A stretch of DNA of 64,000 bases from MPNP01 sp965221445 (GTDB taxonomy: Bacteria > Pseudomonadota > Alphaproteobacteria > Rhodobacterales > Rhodobacteraceae). Location: the NCBI GenBank assembly GCA_965221445.1, contig CBDCSF010000013.1, forward strand, positions 868,001 to 932,000. The letters run 5' to 3'. Of the stretch, positions 1 to 8,042 are shown piece by piece; the first letter of the stretch is position 1, and each line of letters opens with the position of its first letter. The notes under the pieces were generated by a model. That model ran no database searches and was not told the DNA's origin. It saw only the letters and a program-made list of their open reading frames with translations. The translations under genes and the position numbers were made by a program.

Positions 1-320
1 ATCTGCAAATCATTTACAAATCGGGCAAGAAGATTTCCAAAAGCCAGGGTGAAGACCACACTGATAATGGAAGATACAAAGTTGAAATGTATAAACGAAT
101 AGGCGAATAAGCGTAAGCTTTCCTTGTTAATTAGATTAAATGTGGAAACCTGGGCGGAAAAAATTGGATCCCAAAAACCAAAATCCCTTATGGCTATCAG
201 CCTTAATTCGTCTCCTGAAAAACCAAAAATGCTAGCACTCTCACTCAGACTAAAAAGGAACTCAAACCCTCCTATCATGGCGGCCAAGACGACAATGCTT
301 TTTGGAAGTTTTTGGAACAT
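1..320 (-). CDS. Rhomboid-family membrane protein, N-terminal part (cut by window edge)
   Basis: The reading frame opens with ATG at 320 on the minus strand and runs off the left edge after about 106 codons. It has one hydrophobic segment near the start (residues about 8-26), a periplasmic-type loop, and then the rhomboid-like stretch LFAYSFIHFNFVSSIISVV followed by TLAFGNLL. Rhomboids are intramembrane serine proteases. The catalytic Ser/His would lie outside the window. In the visible part the first His of the usual H-x4-H-x3-N signature is kept, but the second His and the Asn appear to be Ser, so this copy may be inactive or divergent. It is divergent from trpS, a neighbourhood I associate with alphaproteobacteria. 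Family call moderately sure; activity unknown. Confidence 0.6.
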   Translation of the reverse strand, partial: MFQKLPKSIVVLAAMIGGFEFLFSLSESASIFGFSGDELRLIAIRDFGFWDPIFSAQVSTFNLINKESLRLFAYSFIHFNFVSSIISVVFTLAFGNLLARFVNDLQ

Positions 321-416
321 CGTAATTCTATCCTGCGATCAAGTCTTTAAACTGGACGAATTCAAAATTAATATTAGCAAATAATCAAACATTACATTTA
401 TTCCTTTGAGAGTTTA

Positions 417-1433
417 ATGAACAACATATCTGACAAAAAACGAGTTTTTTCAGGAATACAACCTAGTGGACAGTTAACCATAGCCAATTACCTAGGTGCC
501 TTGAAGCATTTTGTACAACTCCAGAAAGCCGGAACGGAATGTATTTATTGTGTCGTTGATCTGCATGCGATAACAGTTTGGCAAGATCCAAAGGAACTCA
601 GGAATGCTATAAGACACGCAGCCGCATGTTTTATAGCTTCAGGAATAAATGTTGAAAAATCAATACTTTTCAACCAAAGCCTTGTCTCTGCACATACAGA
701 ACTCGCGTGGATATTCAATTGCGTAGCCCGTATGGGTTGGATGAACAGAATGACTCAATTCAAGGAAAAAGCAGGATCCAACAGGGAAAATTCATCTGTT
801 GGACTTTTTGCCTATCCGACTCTGATGGCCGCCGATATTCTTGTATACCATGCCACGCATGTACCTGTTGGCGACGATCAAAAGCAGCATCTCGAATTAA
901 CCAGAGATATTGCCATTAAATTTAACAATGATTTCGGTATTGATTACTTCCCTGTAATTGAACCGGTAATTGAAGGAATTGCTACCAGAATAATGAGTCT
1001 TCGGGATGGCACCAAGAAAATGTCAAAATCAGATCGCTCCGATTTAAGCCGAATTAACCTGACTGATGACAAGGATTTGATTGTAAAAAAAATCAGGAAA
1101 GCCAAGACTGACCAATATCCACTTCCTGGATCCAGAGAAGAACTTGAAAATAGACCTGAAGCCAAAAATTTGGTGAATATTTACGCAGCGCTTTCTGGAA
1201 CTCCACTTGATACAGTCTTGACTCAGTTTGAAGGAAAAATGTTTTCCGACTTCAAGCCACAATTGTCCGAAGTTGCCGTGGAGACTATTTCCCCAATTAC
1301 TACCGAAGTAAACAGGCTGATGAGTGATGGAAAGGAACTGGATCAGTTACTGGAGGCTGGTGCAGACCGAGCAAGGAAAATTGCTGACCCGATCGTAAGC
1401 AGGGCATATGAAATAGTGGGATTAAAAAATTGA
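417..1433 (+). CDS. trpS: Tryptophanyl-tRNA synthetase
   Basis: This cytoplasmic class I aminoacyl-tRNA synthetase charges tRNA-Trp with tryptophan using ATP. The 338-residue length is normal for bacterial TrpS. The N-terminus reads FSGIQPSGQLTIANYLGAL, in which TIAN is the HIGH-type signature and the GxQPSG stretch is typical of TrpRS. The Rossmann-fold substrate region DLHAIT follows at about residue 48. The second class I signature KKMSKS is at about residue 202. The ATG at 417 gives the expected N-terminus. The aminotransferase gene begins 14 bases after the stop, so the two are probably cotranscribed. Assignment is firm. Confidence 0.97.
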   Translation: MNNISDKKRVFSGIQPSGQLTIANYLGALKHFVQLQKAGTECIYCVVDLHAITVWQDPKELRNAIRHAAACFIASGINVEKSILFNQSLVSAHTELAWIFNCVARMGWMNRMTQFKEKAGSNRENSSVGLFAYPTLMAADILVYHATHVPVGDDQKQHLELTRDIAIKFNNDFGIDYFPVIEPVIEGIATRIMSLRDGTKKMSKSDRSDLSRINLTDDKDLIVKKIRKAKTDQYPLPGSREELENRPEAKNLVNIYAALSGTPLDTVLTQFEGKMFSDFKPQLSEVAVETISPITTEVNRLMSDGKELDQLLEAGADRARKIADPIVSRAYEIVGLKN

Positions 1434-1446
1434 AAAGGAATGTGAT

Positions 1447-2322
1447 ATGGTAGCCGGAACCAACATAAAAACCTACTTCGAAGGAAAGTGGCATGAAGAA
1501 AATACCATGGTCATGCGTGCTGCAGATCATGGTGCCTGGTTGGGGTCCAATGTCTTTGATGGTGCCCGATATGCATTTGGTATAGCACCGGATCTGGATT
1601 TTCATTGCCAGCGGGTTAACAATTCCGCAGTTGCATTAGGTATAACTCCTACCAAGTCCCCGGAAGAGATTCATGAGATTGCCATTGAAGGCCTAAAGCT
1701 TTATCCACAAGATGCCGCAGTTTACATCAGGCCGATGTACTGGGCTATCGACGGCGGTCATATGGCTGTTATACCCAAGGAAGGTTCAACAGGATTTTGT
1801 CTTTGCCTTGAAGAAATCCCCATGCCACCTGACGAAGCAACCCTATCTTTAACGACCACCCAGTTTCATCGCCCCATACTGGCGACTGCCCTTGTTAATG
1901 CCAAGGCAGGTTGCCTTTATCCGAATAACGGCAGAATGCTTAGGGAAGCTATTAACAAGGGTTTTGATAATGCTCTTGTTGCAGATGCCATGGGAAATGT
2001 TGCCGAAACTGCTACTTCCAATATTTTTATGGTTAAGGATGGAGTTATTCAAACACCAATTGAAAATGGAACTTTCCTGGCTGGTATTACAAGACAAAGG
2101 GTCATTTCTCTTCTAAGTGAAGCAGGTTACACCGTCAAGGAATCCGTATTGACTTTTGAGAACTTCCATAACGCTGATGAAGTATTTACTACCGGAAATA
2201 TGGCCAAGGTTGTTCCGGTTACACGCTTTGATGATACCAACTACCAAGCTGGCCCCGTAGCAAGGAAAGCCAAAAAGTTATACTGGGATTGGGCTCATAA
2301 GGATTGTAACAAGATTCCGTGA
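1447..2322 (+). CDS. ilvE: Branched-chain amino acid aminotransferase (PLP fold-type IV)
   Basis: This is a class IV pyridoxal-phosphate aminotransferase of 291 residues. The family interconverts Leu/Ile/Val and their 2-oxo acids with 2-oxoglutarate/glutamate. Visible hallmarks are the early substrate motif VFDGARYAFG, the putative PLP lysine in LVNAKAGCLYPNN (about residue 155) and the phosphate-binding GNVAETATSNIF (about residues 181-192). D-amino acid transaminase and aminodeoxychorismate lyase share this fold. The VFDGARYAFG start and the overall length favour the branched-chain group, but exact substrate specificity cannot be read from sequence. The start ATG at 1447 is preceded by AAGGAATGTGAT, with AAGGA as ribosome-binding site. 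It lies 14 bases behind trpS. Confidence 0.85.
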   Translation: MVAGTNIKTYFEGKWHEENTMVMRAADHGAWLGSNVFDGARYAFGIAPDLDFHCQRVNNSAVALGITPTKSPEEIHEIAIEGLKLYPQDAAVYIRPMYWAIDGGHMAVIPKEGSTGFCLCLEEIPMPPDEATLSLTTTQFHRPILATALVNAKAGCLYPNNGRMLREAINKGFDNALVADAMGNVAETATSNIFMVKDGVIQTPIENGTFLAGITRQRVISLLSEAGYTVKESVLTFENFHNADEVFTTGNMAKVVPVTRFDDTNYQAGPVARKAKKLYWDWAHKDCNKIP

Positions 2323-2352
2323 AAACCATAATAACAAAAACAGGTCAGCCTA

Positions 2353-2805
2353 TTATTGGGAGTTTTTTTCCTCAACAACCTCTTGGAATTTAGTAAAAAA
2401 CTTGTCAGCCAATTTTTTGGCTACCCCTCCAATTAGCCTCGAGCCGAGCTGGGCAATTTTCCCTCCAATTTTTGCTTCAACATCATATTCCAGCAGGGTA
2501 CCTGAATCCGTATCTGTAAGTCTGACCCTAGCCAACCCACTTCCCATGCCAGCAGCACCAGCCTTTGCCTCGCCCTTAAGGGTATAGCTATTCTCGGGAT
2601 TGATATCCTCCAAATCAACCCTACCCTTGAAGGTCGCCTTGACCGGGCCAATTTTCTGGGTTACCTTGATCGCGTAACCCTCTTCAATGCTTCCGGTAAA
2701 TTCCTGACATCCAGGAATACTTTCCAGTAGGACCTCAGGATCGTTTAAACCTTCCCAGACCTGCGTCCTTGGTACTGCAATTTCCCTTTCACCCTTAAGT
2801 TCCAT
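2353..2805 (-). CDS. CoxG-like SRPBCC-fold protein
   Basis: A protein of 150 residues starting MELKGEREIAVPRTQVWEGL, which is the characteristic opening of CoxG (carbon monoxide dehydrogenase subunit G) proteins. These are SRPBCC/START-fold proteins thought to bind a lipid or quinone-like ligand and tether molybdenum dehydrogenases to the membrane. The frame is open upstream to 2877, but the internal ATG at 2805 is preferred because it has GGGAG just upstream and matches the family N-terminus. A C-terminal GG-rich segment (LIGGVAKKLADKFF) is also family-typical. No CO dehydrogenase or other molybdoenzyme genes are nearby, so the partner is unknown. It is convergent with the aminotransferase. 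Confidence 0.8.
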   Translation of the reverse strand: MELKGEREIAVPRTQVWEGLNDPEVLLESIPGCQEFTGSIEEGYAIKVTQKIGPVKATFKGRVDLEDINPENSYTLKGEAKAGAAGMGSGLARVRLTDTDSGTLLEYDVEAKIGGKIAQLGSRLIGGVAKKLADKFFTKFQEVVEEKNSQ

Positions 2806-3435
2806 CCAAAACTCCCAAAAACAAGTTTTATTTCCAGTAAACATTATACTGGGAGTATATTCCTCACCGAAAATCAAAAATTTCTTTCATTGTCAAATGG
2901 ATATGTACTGTTTGGAAAGCAAGTCTTTTATACAATCCAAAACGCACCCATGATTAAGATTGGTAAATCCTTTTTTGATTTGATTTAATCGGTTCAACTA
3001 CGGGTTTATTTTTAATTTTGTGGTGCTGAAATCTTGTGCCAAGTGCAGATTGTTTTACCTCTCATCACTTGAAAAATGCCCTCTCAGTACCTATATGTTA
3101 AGTTATCCAAGGACATGCACAAAACTTTTCCAAAGTGGTTAAAGTTCGGTATTGGGACTATTACGCCCTAATCAGGGAGTCGGCTGGAATACAAACCAAA
3201 TGAACAGCAGAATTTCTGCTGTTAATTGAACTATTGAAGTTCTCCCTAAAGCCTAAGCAGAAAGAAGAGTTTTTTGTTGTTGGTCGTAATGCCAGGAACA
3301 CTAATCCAAACTGCAGGTTATCTTCAAAGATGGCCGAATCCGCCTGCCGTGGTGGTCAAAATACAAAGGAGGTGTCGAATGTAGTATCCAAAGTAATCCA
3401 ACAATTCTTTCACAAACAATCGAAAAGGAATTCCG
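2806..3435. other. Gene-poor intergenic region with a 21-bp palindrome
   Basis: No convincing gene is visible in about 630 bases between the divergent CoxG-like and VWA genes. A near-perfect palindrome lies at 3203-3223: arm AACAGCAGAA, one central T, arm TTCTGCTGTT. It could be an operator or a short stem. It is not followed by a T tract, so it is not a simple terminator. A possible 78-codon frame at 3234-3470 overlaps the VWA start, has no recognisable family and is not called. The 5' leader of the VWA gene occupies the last few tens of bases. Confidence 0.45.
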
Positions 3436-4251
3436 ATGAACAAATTAAATCAAATGATAACCATCAATGACAATGAAGCAGAAAATACCTTGGTAACTTT
3501 TTTACTTGATCAGTCTGGTTCAATGGGAATGCTTCAAGAGACTACGATTGAAGCATATAACGAATACGTGGGTACATTGCGTGAGGAAGAAGCTAATATT
3601 CGGTTTACCTTAATAACGTTTTCAAGTATGTCGAAATTAAACTTGGATATCAAGCATATGGCTGAACCCATGGCCAATATACCTGACATGAGCCCTGTTG
3701 ATTTTAAACCAGGTGGTATGACACCGCTTTACGATGCAGTGGCTATGACTATTGAAGCGGTAGAAAAATCTGTCGAGGGCAAAGAAAACATAAGGGTGGT
3801 TGTAGCCATCCAGACTGATGGTTATGAAAACTCATCTCGTAAAACCAACTTGGAAAAAATCAGGAGCCTGATTTCCAATAAAAAAGCCTTGGGATGGGAA
3901 TTCATCTTTATGGGATGTGATATGGATGCCTACAGACAAGGTGAAAATATGGGATTCAAAAAGGAGCAGATTTTGTCCTACCAAAGAGGAAGACCTGAAA
4001 CCAAAGCCGCGTTTAGAGCTGTAGCTGAAAATACCAGAGAATATGCACACAGACGTAGGAGCGATATGTTCTTCTCAACTCTACAGAAGGAAGAAGCTGG
4101 CGACAATGAGTTGAACCGTAGAAGATACGGGTATAAAGCGCGAACTTCCAAGGCAAGGCCTAACAAAACATATTCAGATAATGGAAGTTGCCGTCCTTCC
4201 ACTAAAGACATCGATAGAGAACTTGTTCTCGAGATACCGGAATCATTCTAA
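3436..4251 (+). CDS. VWA-domain protein with basic C-terminal tail
   Basis: A cytoplasmic 271-residue protein with no signal peptide. Residues about 20-205 form a von Willebrand factor A domain. The metal-ion-dependent adhesion site is intact: DQSGSM (DxSxS) near residue 29, the Thr of GGMTPLYDA near residue 95, and the Asp of QTDGYE near residue 128. VWA domains mediate metal-dependent protein-protein contacts, often with AAA+ ATPases or chaperones, but no such partner gene is adjacent. Residues about 205-255 are rich in Arg/Lys (ELNRRRYGYKARTSKARP), suggesting nucleic-acid or acidic-partner binding. AAGGAA precedes the ATG at suitable spacing. It is a single-gene unit closed by a strong terminator. 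Function unknown. Confidence 0.75.
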   Translation: MNKLNQMITINDNEAENTLVTFLLDQSGSMGMLQETTIEAYNEYVGTLREEEANIRFTLITFSSMSKLNLDIKHMAEPMANIPDMSPVDFKPGGMTPLYDAVAMTIEAVEKSVEGKENIRVVVAIQTDGYENSSRKTNLEKIRSLISNKKALGWEFIFMGCDMDAYRQGENMGFKKEQILSYQRGRPETKAAFRAVAENTREYAHRRRSDMFFSTLQKEEAGDNELNRRRYGYKARTSKARPNKTYSDNGSCRPSTKDIDRELVLEIPESF

Positions 4252-4273
4252 ATATACCCTAACTATACCAAAG

Positions 4274-4301
4274 AAACCCGGCTCCATCAAGCCGGGTTTT
4301 T
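4274..4301 (+). terminator. Rho-independent terminator of the VWA gene
   Basis: A perfect 10-bp stem, AAACCCGGCT at 4274-4283 and AGCCGGGTTT at 4290-4299, closes a 6-base loop and runs straight into a short T run. It lies 22 bases after the VWA stop codon. The left end of the transposon relic begins only four bases later, so the element inserted immediately beside the terminator. Confidence 0.85.
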
Positions 4302-4304
4302 GTT

Positions 4305-5211
4305 CCATAATCAGCGAGCTAGTTCGGACTTAATACAAAATTTACGGATTTAATCAATTATCGACTATTGATTCGAAATACACGATCAAAAAAAGTGATT
4401 TTTCATTTTTTTTGGACGTCAATTGTATGGAAATTGTGTCTCTTCAGCATTTTCATGCTCCCGGCAATACGTTCACAGATACCTTCCCTGTCCCCTTGCC
4501 GAGGCTTCAAGCCATATTTGGTCAGCACTTTGGTCAAAGGGGTATGGGGACCTGTCGGTGGAGCTTGTTCCAGGCTCTCTCCAACGTCCTGCTCTGGGTA
4601 ATGTTCAGGGTATGGCCGTCGGCATGTTTAACCAACTTGCCACTGGTGTGGAAAAAATGGTTCGCAACCTCTTCATTTGACAGTACACCCAGTCACCTCC
4701 CTCCGTTACCCGGTGCCGAAAGTGGACAACCAGATTGTAACTCAGAGGGTGAGGGGAATAGACGTTTCCGACCACCACGATGACGGTGGTCAAGACTGGA
4801 ACGGCGTCGGCCATACAGTTTTGGTTCAAGCTGTCGGACAAGGGTACAGAGGGCCTTGTCTTCCTCCAGCTTGTCAACATCGGCTACCCTATCCAGGCCA
4901 TGACATTAAGAAGCATGACAGCCAAAACCATCTGGCCATCAAGCCAACCTTGGGAACGCTCATCCTCACCGGGTAGATGACGAAGATATTTGTTGTCGCG
5001 AATAATCTTGAGCAGCGTTATCGCACCAGCAAAACCGGTGATGTTTTGCGAGGCAAACTTGACGTTGACATGGGGAGAGATTTGCTTAATGTATTCCTTG
5101 TCATTTAAACACCTGTTGGGTTAAAGTTGATTTTGGTAATGATAGCACTCAAGTGCCGGAGTTACCAGTGCCTGACAGGTGTTTTTTAATTTTTTTGCTC
5201 GCTAATCAGGG
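4305..5211. mobile_element. Decayed IS1380-like insertion element
   Basis: The region is bounded by imperfect terminal inverted repeats: CCATAATCAGCGAGC at 4305-4319, and at 5197-5211 a sequence whose complement reads CCCTGATTAGCGAGC. They match at 12 of 15 positions. The interior carries a broken transposase reading on the minus strand. At 907 bp it is much shorter than an intact IS1380-type element (about 1.5 kb or more), so internal sequence is missing. The same two ends occur in a 70-bp copy at 12631-12700. I see no unambiguous target-site duplication. Family assignment rests on transposase resemblance read by eye and is moderate. Confidence 0.65.
4420..5103 (-). pseudogene. Transposase remnant, IS1380-like
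   Basis: Reading the minus strand from about 5103, the frame gives ISPHVNVKFASQNITGFAGA, then LLKIIRDNKYLRHL, then DGQMVLAVMLLNVMAWIG before a stop. Shifting frame continues VADVDKLEEDKALCTLV. This order (beta-strand, aGa..LL, hydrophobic helix, then DvdkLeeDkaL) resembles the N-terminus of IS1380-family transposases. After more lesions, SNEEVANHFFHTSGKLVKHA and TLNITQSRTLERAW resemble the C-terminal end of such proteins. The catalytic middle is largely missing. At least one frameshift, several stops and a large deletion make it non-functional. Exact limits are approximate. Confidence 0.55.
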
Positions 5212-5358
5212 ACTAAAAAATTCGGGAATCCTTGTCCTCAGGTCACCATTTTGATAAACCATTGGAGTTTCAATGACCCGGATTTTGGTTATTAGTGAAA
5301 AATCGCCTATTTTATGGCAAGCACTATTTAAACGGAAAGTGACAATTGGGTTGAAATC

Positions 5359-6333
5359 TTGAGGGATCTACCGATTATCGATGGCCTCCAATATGGCAAC
5401 TGGTCAGAGAAAATCTTTCGGCAAATGCACGAAGGTCATGTCATTGCCGTGCATGTCACCATCTGCTATCACGAAAATTTTCGTGAAACAGTGGCGAATA
5501 TCGGCACTTGGAACCGGCGATTCGCACAGTTTCCTGATCTGATCTCTCCTGTGGGATCAGCGGCGGACATTGATGAGGCTATTGCTGGGAAACGTACGGC
5601 GATAATATTCGGCAGCCAGAACTGCTCGGTCATCGAGGACAGCATCGATCTTGTGCAGATTTGCCGGGATCTCGGAATCTGTTTCATGCAACTAACCTAC
5701 AACAACCAGAGCCTGCTCGCAGGGGGATGTCTTGAGACATGTGACACTGGCATCACTCGGATGGGTCGGGAGGTGATTCGCGAAATGAATCGCGTCGGGA
5801 TGGTGGTCGACATGAGTCATTCCGGGCAACACTCAACATTGCAGGCAATCGAATTGTCGGATCGGCCAATTGCGGTCACCCATGCAAATCCGTTCAGCTG
5901 GCATCCGGTACCCCGGAACAAGTCCATCACGGTGATGAAGGAGTTGGCCGACAGCGGAGGCTTGTTAGGACTCTCGCTTTACCCACATCATCTGAAAAAC
6001 GGGGCGAGATGCACACTTGCGGATTTCTGTGGTATGATTGCCGAAACGGTTGATATCATGGGAATCAATCATGTCGGATTCGGTAGCGACCTGTGTCAGG
6101 ACCAGCCCGACAGTGTGGTTGCCTGGATGCGTAACGGTCGATGGACCCGCATGGACAAGGGTAGCGCGGCTACATTTCCCGATCAGCCTGCATGGTTCAG
6201 GAACAACAGGGCATTCGGAGGCATACTCGAGGGGCTTCGAGACTTGGGATTTACCCGGGACGAGCTGGAAAAAATTGCCCACGGCAATTGGCTACGATTC
6301 TTCAGGGACTCGTTCGGAGCTATGAGGTCGTGA
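5359..6333 (+). CDS. Peptidase M19 (renal/membrane dipeptidase) homologue
   Basis: A 324-residue TIM-barrel amidohydrolase-type protein. Family members are zinc dipeptidases, some also acting on other amides. Conserved pieces are VVDMSHSGQHST (about residue 150), AVTHANPFS (about 175) and GFGSDLCQD (about 240), which carry His/Asp metal ligands in the family. The usual N-terminal H-x-D ligand pair is not present: the corresponding stretch is IIDGLQYGNW. A binuclear zinc site may therefore be incomplete or altered. It is markedly more GC-rich than the flanking chromosome. The start at 5359 may be TTG; the preceding bases give no strong ribosome-binding site. The next gene overlaps its stop by one base, indicating an operon. 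Confidence 0.8.
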   Translation: MRDLPIIDGLQYGNWSEKIFRQMHEGHVIAVHVTICYHENFRETVANIGTWNRRFAQFPDLISPVGSAADIDEAIAGKRTAIIFGSQNCSVIEDSIDLVQICRDLGICFMQLTYNNQSLLAGGCLETCDTGITRMGREVIREMNRVGMVVDMSHSGQHSTLQAIELSDRPIAVTHANPFSWHPVPRNKSITVMKELADSGGLLGLSLYPHHLKNGARCTLADFCGMIAETVDIMGINHVGFGSDLCQDQPDSVVAWMRNGRWTRMDKGSAATFPDQPAWFRNNRAFGGILEGLRDLGFTRDELEKIAHGNWLRFFRDSFGAMRS

Positions 6334-8042
6334 TGGACTGCCAATCCGGTGTACACACATCTGTTCCACTGCGAGCACCCGGCCAGGTTATGCAGCTGGA
6401 ACGCATGGGATCGTCATTCCAGACCCGCCTGAGTTTCATGCGCCAACTGGTTCGCCGCATGCGCAGGGAAAACTGGCAATTCAAGCGGTTACGTTTTGAT
6501 CTCGATGCGAAAGGGTGCGGTGTTGCTGTTTATGCCTGCCATGGACCTGACAGATCGTATTCACTCGTTGCATTCATGCATGACATCAGCCCCGAGCAAC
6601 GCACCGACCGTGTGATCGCTGATGCTTGGGATGCCACGTTCTCCCTCTATGATGGTGTGCCGGATGATGCTGATATTGAGCGGTTGCGCTCCCAGACTCC
6701 TTACCAGGAGGCAGGCCGGTTCACTGCCAGCGAACTCACGCTTGCTCGGGCTAACAAGAGCATGCGGCTCTTCGAGCATGTTGTCGAGCGGCTGGCATCT
6801 GGCAACCAGCCTGACCTGAGCAACCTAAACAGGGTTGGATACCTGATGCGAACCACGGCCGTGTATGGAAGCGGGAAGTTCGGTTGTGCCGACCGAGAAA
6901 AACTGGCGGGCCGACCCGAGATGCAAGGTCCATTTCAGGCCGAATTGCTTACAGTTTATCTTGTCAGATGGCTGAGCATGGACCTAGTCAACCACGTGGC
7001 ACGTGAAAGGGGGAAAGCGAGATCTGTACTACTTGATGCCCGGTATGCACGCTATCTCGGTATCGGCAATGCCACGGGACTTGGAATGGTACCTTTTCTC
7101 ACGAAGTACCCAACACTGATCAACAATTGGGTTCTGGCCCGGGAAACTGCACTGGCAAGGGTAAGGTCGGTGCCAATGGCAGACCAGATTCAGATTGGGG
7201 ACTTTCTCATGCTTTTAGATCGGGCCCGCCATTTCGTCGAAGAATGGGATGTGGATGATGAGACCCAGAAAGCCAGGATAATGCAGCTGCGCCTGGATCT
7301 TGATCAACTGAAGAAGTCGTGTTCGAAGGGACATGATCAGCCTTATGCTTGGGACAAGATCTACCGTTACACTGAGGAAACACTGTCTGTAGAAGCCCAG
7401 GAATTCGTCGTGTCGCTACTGCTTGAGCAACACGGCGAGATTGTGGACGAACTTGCCGGTCGGATGAGTGCCCGGGAGCCACCGCGACTTGATCCTGCCA
7501 TGTCATTGGGAAGTTTGCTGGACATCATCGAGGCAAACTATGACTGGGTGATTTCCACAGATTTTTCTGATCCGGCTGCACTGAAGCGGTTCTGGTATTA
7601 CTCCGAGGAAAAACTTGAACCCCGTGTCGGGGACCGCCAGACTGAACACGGTTCCGAATTCGAGATGCCCATCGGCATCGCAAGGGATGTCAACCGGCTC
7701 AGGAACGATCTGCATCGTTGTGACAGATCGCTCAGGGTTGCGGATTTTCTTCTCACGGCACCCGAATATCGTCCTGTTGTGTGGCGCGTGCAACTAGCTC
7801 CTCATTATCCCTATGGCGAGATTCGTGACAATCTTCTTGGGGAGGGGCAGCGTCCGCTTGATATACTTCGCTTCAAATTGGCGTTCTTCGGTGTCGCCAA
7901 GTTCGACCCCAAATCCGACCTCTGGACTAGGGTCAACATGTATCAGGGCGCGCCCCTGCCATACGAGCTCGCAAGCTGGACCGGACCGGAATGGGTCTTT
8001 CCTTCCCTACCCGCAAATCGGATCGATGAGACGATCCAATGA
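6333..8042 (+). CDS. Unknown protein of the dipeptidase-DUF3726 gene set
   Basis: A 569-residue soluble protein that I do not recognise. The frame is open further upstream, but the ATG at 6333 overlaps the dipeptidase stop as TGATG, the usual signature of translational coupling, so this start is chosen. There is no signal peptide or clear membrane segment. The sequence is rich in Arg, Leu and acidic residues, with long predicted helices (for example around residues 290-330, and RHFVEEWDVDDETQKARIMQ). The C-terminal part contains PVVWRVQLAPHYPYGEIRD. Base composition is high GC (35 of 60 in the line at 6601). Its location between an M19 homologue and a DUF3726-type gene, next to a betaine importer, suggests a role in using an imported amine. 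That is inference only. Confidence 0.7.
   Translation: MDCQSGVHTSVPLRAPGQVMQLERMGSSFQTRLSFMRQLVRRMRRENWQFKRLRFDLDAKGCGVAVYACHGPDRSYSLVAFMHDISPEQRTDRVIADAWDATFSLYDGVPDDADIERLRSQTPYQEAGRFTASELTLARANKSMRLFEHVVERLASGNQPDLSNLNRVGYLMRTTAVYGSGKFGCADREKLAGRPEMQGPFQAELLTVYLVRWLSMDLVNHVARERGKARSVLLDARYARYLGIGNATGLGMVPFLTKYPTLINNWVLARETALARVRSVPMADQIQIGDFLMLLDRARHFVEEWDVDDETQKARIMQLRLDLDQLKKSCSKGHDQPYAWDKIYRYTEETLSVEAQEFVVSLLLEQHGEIVDELAGRMSAREPPRLDPAMSLGSLLDIIEANYDWVISTDFSDPAALKRFWYYSEEKLEPRVGDRQTEHGSEFEMPIGIARDVNRLRNDLHRCDRSLRVADFLLTAPEYRPVVWRVQLAPHYPYGEIRDNLLGEGQRPLDILRFKLAFFGVAKFDPKSDLWTRVNMYQGAPLPYELASWTGPEWVFPSLPANRIDETIQ

Noticed and set aside
124..384. Plus-strand 86-codon frame
   Set aside because: It lies antisense to the rhomboid reading frame, which has a clear membrane-protein pattern. 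The plus frame resembles no family.
2326..2350. Possible terminator between the aminotransferase and CoxG-like genes
   Set aside because: CCATAATAA and TTATTGG pair only imperfectly over a long loop with no T run.
3234..3470. 78-codon frame before the VWA gene
   Set aside because: It overlaps the VWA start in another frame, has no recognisable features and no conserved domain look.
4368..4980. Several overlapping plus-strand frames in the left mobile element
   Set aside because: The meaningful translation is on the minus strand (broken transposase). The plus frames are antisense by-products.
6192..6332. Extended 5' part of the unknown 569-residue protein
   Set aside because: It would overlap the dipeptidase by 142 bases. 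The ATG at 6333 overlapping the dipeptidase stop is the natural start.
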